This document shows positions 5,918 to 9,725 of a DNA stretch of 9,725 nucleotides, piece by piece. Position 1 is the stretch's first letter; every line of letters starts with the position of its first letter. The notes under the pieces are model-generated. The model ran no database searches, was not told where the DNA came from, and saw nothing but the letters and a program-made list of their open reading frames with translations. This stretch comes from F1-60-MAGs149 sp037133755 (GTDB lineage Bacteria; Actinomycetota; Thermoleophilia; Gaiellales; F1-60-MAGs149), in NCBI GenBank assembly GCA_037133755.1, contig JBAXNN010000028.1, positions 1 to 9,725 of the forward strand, in the 5' to 3' direction. Both the position numbers and the translations under genes were made by a program.

Positions 5918-6529
5918 CTACCCCAGCAGCGCGCGCAGCCCCTCGCGGCACTGCGTGGCGCCACCCTGAGCCGGATGCCGCACGCGGCCGGTGGCCAGAT
6001 CGCCGAGCGCGCCCTCGGCGACGCGGCCGACCGCGATCACCTGTGCGGGGCCGAGCAGCGCAACGACGCGCTCGAGAAACGGGCGGCCGAGCGCGACCTC
6101 GCCGACCTTCGGGGCGCGATTGCCGAGCGGTTTGCCAGCCGGGTGGGGGTGAAACGGCACGGTGTTCCACAGCACGACCTCGTGCTCGGCGTCGAGCTCG
6201 TCGAGGACGCCGTGGATGATCGTCGCGGAGCTCTCCGTCCAGCCGCCGTCCTTGACGGACGATTGCGCGAAGGGTGCACCCCACTGGGCCAGCTGCTTCT
6301 CACTCGTGAAGGCAATGCCGCTGAAGCGCCCCCCGCGCCAGCCCATCGCCTCACCGGCCAGCAGGGCACGTGGCGCGGGCCGCTGCTCGAGGTAGGCGAG
6401 CAGGTTGGCGGCGCGAATCGCCGGGGCGTCGGGCAGATCGAGCGCGTTGACGCGCTCGCGCAGTGGATTCACAAGCGTCGCGGGGGTCGCGCACGCCGCA
6501 ACGTCGGCGACGAGCGCAGCGAGGCTCAT
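5918..6529 (-). CDS. Uracil-DNA glycosylase superfamily protein
   Basis: Members of this superfamily remove uracil or related damaged bases from DNA to start base-excision repair. The 203-residue protein has the GEAxG-type motif I, GEAMGWRGGRFSG at 59-71, where E60 corresponds to the GEAPG glutamate of family 4. WNTVPFHPHP follows at 121-130 and the second motif HPAQGGA at 185-191. Only two cysteines (C12, C194) are present, so the 4Fe-4S cluster of families 4 and 5 is absent. The family assignment therefore stays open, and activity on uracil is inferred. I chose the ATG at 6529 because it overlaps the stop of the upstream small gene as ATGA. An in-frame start 123 bases further upstream would add an Arg-rich tail lying wholly within that gene. 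Translation is probably coupled, as no ribosome site is visible. Confidence 0.78.
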   Translation of the reverse strand: MSLAALVADVAACATPATLVNPLRERVNALDLPDAPAIRAANLLAYLEQRPAPRALLAGEAMGWRGGRFSGIAFTSEKQLAQWGAPFAQSSVKDGGWTESSATIIHGVLDELDAEHEVVLWNTVPFHPHPAGKPLGNRAPKVGEVALGRPFLERVVALLGPAQVIAVGRVAEGALGDLATGRVRHPAQGGATQCREGLRALLG

Positions 6530-6855
6530 CGGGCGCGTGAGGCGTGGCGCGAGACGCGCGCACGAGCGGTCACGCTCTGCGGCCGACGCTCGATCGGTCG
6601 CGCACCGGCACCGCCGCCCCCACGAGGGCCGCGCTTGGGGCCGCGCGTCCACGGGCGGCGCTCACGCGGATGACGATCCACGCCGCTGCCCCCGTTGCCG
6701 CCCTCGAGGCTCGCAAGCCACGCGGCATCGATCTCGTCTTGGCGCTTCGTGTCACCCAGCGCCTTCCACATGCCGTGCCAGACGGGGATGATCACGAGCT
6801 TGGGCGCGATCGTCATCCCGATCCAGACGAACAGAATTTCTTGCCAGAGCGTCAT
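6526..6855 (-). CDS. Small membrane-anchored protein with Arg/Gly-rich tail, function unknown
   Basis: I do not recognise a family in this 109-residue protein. Residues about 4-30 are hydrophobic (LWQEILFVWIGMTIAPKLVI and on), a likely uncleaved membrane anchor interrupted by a single lysine. Residues 31-50 are a charged, helix-prone stretch, then comes a glycine linker (EGGNGGSG). The last 50 residues are rich in Arg, Gly and Pro, with about 15 arginines. The basic tail should stay in the cytoplasm by the positive-inside rule and could touch nucleic acid or membrane lipid; this is inference. The ATG at 6855 has AAAGG seven bases upstream (6863-6867). It sits 50 bases after the copCD stop and overlaps the glycosylase start by 4 bases, so it is probably co-expressed with that gene. 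Its reality is supported by both junctions. Confidence 0.7.
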   Translation of the reverse strand: MTLWQEILFVWIGMTIAPKLVIIPVWHGMWKALGDTKRQDEIDAAWLASLEGGNGGSGVDRHPRERRPWTRGPKRGPRGGGGAGARPIERRPQSVTARARVSRHASRAR

Positions 6856-6864
6856 GCGTAGGCC

Positions 6865-6902
6865 TTTCGCATGCGCGCATGGTAGCGGTCGACCATGCGA
6901 AA
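6865..6902 (-). promoter_or_regulatory. Two mutually exclusive stems ahead of the small membrane gene
   Basis: In the 50-base gap after copCD, 6894-6902 can pair with either of two CGCATG copies. One stem is CATGCGAAA/TTTCGCATG (6894-6902 with 6865-6873). The other is ACCATGCG/CGCATGGT (6892-6899 with 6876-6883). The first buries the A residues of the AAAGG ribosome site; the second leaves it open. It may be a translational switch, a copCD terminator, or chance. Confidence 0.35.
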
Positions 6903-6905
6903 CAC

Positions 6906-8567
6906 CTACGACGCCTGCAGCGTGCCGCTGAGGACCTCTTCGCGGAACTCCCCGATGCGCAGCCGTACGACGACGTTCCACTTGCCGGGCGTGGGAATGG
7001 TCAGCGTGCCGCTCCAGTGGGCGGTATCGATGGGGGCGAGTTCGGCCGAGACCTTCATCGTCTCGCCCTGGCTGAGCACCAGCGAGGCGTCCTTCACGTC
7101 GAGCGCGGGCTGGCCGACGCCGTTGGTCACGATGATGTGCACCTCGCTCGGCTGGCCGGCCTTCGTCGGCACGATGTCGATCTGCGCTTCGCGCGCTTCG
7201 ACCTTCTTGGTGAGGTGGAACTCCGAGGCCACCGGGGTAGCCCCGCGGGCGGCGGTCGGCGCCTGTGGGGCGAGGCCCGTCAGCGTGCCGGTCAGTGCGA
7301 TCGCGATCACCACGAGCAGCGCCTCGACCTGCACGGCGGTCGAGAAGCTCTTCGAGGCGCGGCGGGCGATCCCGGCAATCAGGACCGCGCTGAGTACCAC
7401 GACGACCTTGGCGATCAGGATGCGGCCCCAGGAGCTGTCGACCAGCTCGGTGAGAGAGCTCGTCAGGATCAGCGTCGCGACGACGCCGGTGGCGACGAGC
7501 GCGACCAGTGCGGTCAGGGCGATGCGGGTGAAGCGGCGGGCGATGCCGCGCAGCAGGGGCGCGCGGGTCTCGGCGGTGGTCGCGCGGAACACGGCCGGCG
7601 CGGTGGCGGCGAGGAGGATCAGCCCGCCGCCCCAGGCGCCGGCTGCGAGCACGTGCACCCAGTCGACCAGGAGCGAGAGCCACGCCGTTGCCTGCGCACC
7701 GGCGTGGCCCGACAGGCCCGGCGTGAGGGCGAGCAGGATCGCGGGCACGGCGGCCGCGATCAGAAGCCGTGGGGCACCGCTGCGTACGGCGCGGATGGCC
7801 AGCGGCCACGCGATCAGCGCAAGGAGCACCTGCGCCACGGCGATCTGTCCCTGCCGGAGGTCGAGCACGCCGCGCAGGTCGATGCCGTACGACCACGCCT
7901 CGAGGGGGATCGTCAGCAGCGCGGTCAGGGCCAGGAGCGGCGGCACGAGGCGTGCAAACCAGACGGCGACGGGACGGAAGGCGCTGTCGGCCGCGTCGAC
8001 GGTCGCGGGGTCGTCGCTCTTGCCGCGACGCAGGGTGGGGTCCCACACGAGCGCCACGACGCCGAGCAGTCCGAGCAGCAGGATGATCCCCGCGAAGCGC
8101 AGCGCGCGCGAGACGGCGGTCAGCGTGGCCGAGCCGGCGGGGCGTTCGAGGTCGGCGGCAACCGCGTCGGTCGCGTTCGCGTCGGTGGTGCCGCCAACCG
8201 TCTCCTGGCCGACCGAGAACTGGAAGGCGTTGCTGATGCGGTGGCCGTCGGCGGAGATGACGGTCCACGCCACGGTGCTGGTGCCGTCGGGCAGGCCGGC
8301 CGCGATGGGCTGGCGCAGCACACGCCCGGTCACCTGCGGCGCGCCGCTGTCGTAGCGCTTGCCGTCGCGCGCGATCACCTGCACGCGGGCGCCCACGGCG
8401 TTGATGTCTTCGGTGAAGCTGAGCGTCACCACGGTCGGCGTGGTCTTGACGATCGCGCCCGCCGCGGGCGACGTGCTGATCAGCGCTGCGTGGCCGAGCG
8501 CGCTTGCGGGCACGGCGAGCAGCGCGGTCGCGACGAGCACGAGCAGGAGGCGGCGCAGGGCTACCAC
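6906..8567 (-). CDS. CopC-CopD fusion copper protein with extra C-terminal domain
   Basis: The 553-residue protein joins an exported copper-binding CopC domain to a CopD membrane domain, as in Bacillus YcnJ; such proteins bind and probably import copper. Residues 1-25 are a signal peptide. Cleavage after ALG would leave H26 as the first residue, and HAALISTSP is the CopC N-terminal copper ligand motif. D107 and H109 in SADGHRIS complete the usual Cu(II) site. CopD spans about 155-430 with roughly eight membrane helices and conserved H288, D302 and H305 in the SGHAG...DWVH region. Residues about 455-553 are a further predicted beta-rich exported domain resembling YtkA/FixH-like modules, less certain. 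The GTG at 8567 overlaps the upstream stop by 7 bases and is the only start keeping the whole signal peptide; AAGG lies about 11 bases upstream. Copper import versus tolerance is not resolved by sequence. Confidence 0.88.
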   Translation of the reverse strand: MVALRRLLLVLVATALLAVPASALGHAALISTSPAAGAIVKTTPTVVTLSFTEDINAVGARVQVIARDGKRYDSGAPQVTGRVLRQPIAAGLPDGTSTVAWTVISADGHRISNAFQFSVGQETVGGTTDANATDAVAADLERPAGSATLTAVSRALRFAGIILLLGLLGVVALVWDPTLRRGKSDDPATVDAADSAFRPVAVWFARLVPPLLALTALLTIPLEAWSYGIDLRGVLDLRQGQIAVAQVLLALIAWPLAIRAVRSGAPRLLIAAAVPAILLALTPGLSGHAGAQATAWLSLLVDWVHVLAAGAWGGGLILLAATAPAVFRATTAETRAPLLRGIARRFTRIALTALVALVATGVVATLILTSSLTELVDSSWGRILIAKVVVVLSAVLIAGIARRASKSFSTAVQVEALLVVIAIALTGTLTGLAPQAPTAARGATPVASEFHLTKKVEAREAQIDIVPTKAGQPSEVHIIVTNGVGQPALDVKDASLVLSQGETMKVSAELAPIDTAHWSGTLTIPTPGKWNVVVRLRIGEFREEVLSGTLQAS

Positions 8568-9595
8568 GAGGGCGCCTTGTCGACGCTCTGCGGCGGCAGG
8601 TCGGCAAGCAGCGTGCGCCAGGCGCGGAAGCATGCGCCGGCCGTGAGGGCCACACCGGTGATGCCCACGATGATCAGCAGACGCGTCAGCAGCGTCGGCA
8701 GCGGTCCCGGCACGAGGGCGTAGGCAAAGGCAGAGCCCGCGGCGCCCACGAGCTGTACCCCGCCGGCGATCAGCGCGACCAAGAGCAGCACGGTGGTGGC
8801 GTGCGCGGGCACGGCGCGCAGGCGGTGACCGAGCCCGAGACCGATGGCCAGCAGCACGCCGGCGAGCACGATCGCCACGAGGGCGCCGTTCGTGCCGTTG
8901 GGCACGTCGAGCTGTTGTGAGACCCCGGTGATGACCGATGCCAGCACGGCGGCGAGCATGCCGACGATCGCCGCGGGTGCGACGGGCACGCGGCGCGAGA
9001 GGCCGACCAGCACGCCGACGACGACAGCGAGGCCGAGCAGCGTCCACCAGAGCCAGGTGATCGGCGCGCCGAGCCACGTCAGGGTGCCCTGGATCTCACC
9101 GGCCGTGCCGTCAACGGCAACCGGCACGCTCCAGTCGTAGAGCACCTGCTCCTGCGATGGATTGGCGCGCACCTTCGCCGGCGGCTGCGACGCCATCCAG
9201 TGCGCGCGATGGTCGTGGAAGACCACGCTCGTGCCGGTACCGGTCTGCACCCAGTCGGGCGCGATCTTCGTTGCGGCGGCGGGGATCGCCTCGTTCGTGC
9301 GGCGCACGTCGTTGAGGGCCACGGCCGGCGAGTTGCGGTTCTCCCACGTGCCCGCGGCGTCGAGGCGCAGGTACGGCTCGCCGCCGTAGCCCATGATCAC
9401 GACCTCGCGAGCGGTGGTGCGCGTGATCTCGAGACGGTCGTCGCCACCAACCACGCGGGCCGTCAGGCCCGTCGGCTCGGCGGTGATCGCCGAGCGGTAG
9501 TCGGTGCCGCCGGTTTGACCCGAGTGCGCGTGCGCGGCGGCCGGTGCGAACAGCGCCACGATGGCGAACGCGAACACGACGGGGAGGCGCCTCAT
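8561..9595 (-). CDS. Exported/membrane protein of unknown function with HDHRxHW motif, copper-operon partner
   Basis: I cannot assign a named family to this 344-residue protein. A signal peptide (MRRLPVVFAFAIVALFAPAAA) is followed by HAHSG. Either likely cleavage (after A21 or A23) leaves histidine as the first residue, as in CopC. Residues about 25-175 are a soluble exported domain with GGDDRLEI (50-57), VVIMGYGGEPYLRL (65-78) and HDHRAHWM (127-134), whose three histidines and aspartate look metal-binding. About five membrane helices follow (177-200, 205-224, 238-257, 268-292, 300-323), with a short tail. Overlapping copCD by 7 bases and preceding it, it probably works in the same copper system; this is inference from context and histidines. 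I chose the ATG at 9595 because it opens the signal peptide directly and follows a TANNNT box by 7 bases. It lies 28 bases after trpA. Confidence 0.8.
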   Translation of the reverse strand: MRRLPVVFAFAIVALFAPAAAHAHSGQTGGTDYRSAITAEPTGLTARVVGGDDRLEITRTTAREVVIMGYGGEPYLRLDAAGTWENRNSPAVALNDVRRTNEAIPAAATKIAPDWVQTGTGTSVVFHDHRAHWMASQPPAKVRANPSQEQVLYDWSVPVAVDGTAGEIQGTLTWLGAPITWLWWTLLGLAVVVGVLVGLSRRVPVAPAAIVGMLAAVLASVITGVSQQLDVPNGTNGALVAIVLAGVLLAIGLGLGHRLRAVPAHATTVLLLVALIAGGVQLVGAAGSAFAYALVPGPLPTLLTRLLIIVGITGVALTAGACFRAWRTLLADLPPQSVDKAPSW

Positions 9596-9602
9596 CAGCC
9601 GC

Positions 9603-9608
9603 AGCCTA
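9603..9608 (-). promoter_or_regulatory. Candidate -10 box (TAGGCT) for a leaderless copper-operon transcript
   Basis: On the minus strand TAGGCT is followed by 7 bases and then the ATG at 9595, so transcription would begin at or next to the start codon. No good ribosome site is present. It lies in the 28-base gap after trpA, so the copper genes may have their own promoter in addition to read-through from trp. No clear -35 is visible. Confidence 0.35.
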
Positions 9609-9623
9609 GCGTTGACCGTTCGC

Positions 9624-9725
9624 TCAGGACGGGAGGCCGGCGGCCAGATCGCGCACGAGTGCTTCGAGCGCCTCCGGGCCACCGCGTTCGATCGCGTCGA
9701 TCGCGGCAGAGCCCACGATCGCGCC
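9624..9725 (-). CDS. trpA: Tryptophan synthase alpha chain, C-terminal end only
   Basis: The last 33 codons and TGA stop of a gene running off the window edge are seen. The peptide GAIVGSAAIDAIERGG is the conserved glycine-rich phosphate-binding end of TrpA (compare GAIVGSAIV.. in the family), followed by a helical tail ending AAGLPS. TrpA splits indole-3-glycerol phosphate to indole and glyceraldehyde 3-phosphate in the last step of tryptophan synthesis. No terminator is visible in the 28 bases before the next gene, so read-through into the copper genes is possible. The identification rests on a short tail only. Confidence 0.75.
   Translation of the reverse strand, partial: GAIVGSAAIDAIERGGPEALEALVRDLAAGLPS

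Noticed and set aside
6530..6652. 41-residue N-terminal extension of the glycosylase
   Set aside because: The added peptide is Arg-rich, unlike the family, and lies inside the preceding gene. The ATGA overlap at 6526-6529 fixes the likelier start.
6526..9077. Very long open frames of 600-700 codons on both strands across the copper genes
   Set aside because: They overlap copCD and its partner, which have clear signal peptides, membrane helices and CopC/CopD motifs. The alternatives are Arg/Pro/Ala-rich shadows typical of high-GC DNA.
1..9725. tRNA, rRNA, CRISPR array, prophage or defence system
   Set aside because: No regularly spaced direct repeats, cloverleaf-like segments, transposases, phage genes or recognisable defence proteins were found on either strand.

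Overview
The window is GC-rich bacterial chromosome with tightly packed, largely collinear genes, GTG starts, 4-bp ATGA gene overlaps and TANNNT -10 motifs sitting 6-7 bases before start codons that lack a Shine-Dalgarno site. Together with a Thermus-type isocitrate dehydrogenase and a CopC-CopD fusion, this suggests a high-GC actinobacterium, possibly of the Solirubrobacterales/Thermoleophilia side. That placement is an inference, not a proof.

Layout. Bases 2-970 (+) are the 3' part of a threonine dehydratase gene (ilvA). It converges on a minus-strand metallo-beta-lactamase/double-rhodanese gene (967-2289), and the two stop codons share the bases CTAG. Upstream of the latter, also on the minus strand, is an NADP-type isocitrate dehydrogenase (2353-3792), separated by a strong GC hairpin (2322-2347). 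A short divergent promoter region (3793-3889) contains a perfect 14-bp palindrome. A plus-strand pair follows: a zinc-type cation diffusion facilitator (3890-4846) translationally coupled to a two-domain sulfurtransferase (4843-5628).

Bases 5629-5917 are a convergent intergenic region packed with secondary structure: a perfect 34-bp palindrome, then two 68-nt hairpins (5669-5736 and 5791-5858) that are homologous, inverted to each other, and differ mostly by paired compensatory changes. This is the most interesting signal in the window.

From 5918 to the end everything is on the minus strand. Read in transcription order it is: the tail of trpA (9624-9725), a secreted/membrane protein of unknown function with an HDHRxHW motif (8561-9595), a CopC-CopD copper protein with an extra C-terminal domain (6906-8567), a small membrane-anchored Arg/Gly-rich protein (6526-6855) and a uracil-DNA glycosylase-like protein (5918-6529). 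Gaps are 28, -7, 50 and -4 bases, so part or all may be one transcription unit. The functional themes are amino-acid and central metabolism at the edges, sulfane-sulfur handling (three rhodanese-containing polypeptide regions in two genes), and metal homeostasis (zinc-type export; copper binding/transport). No tRNA, rRNA, CRISPR array, transposase or prophage gene was seen.
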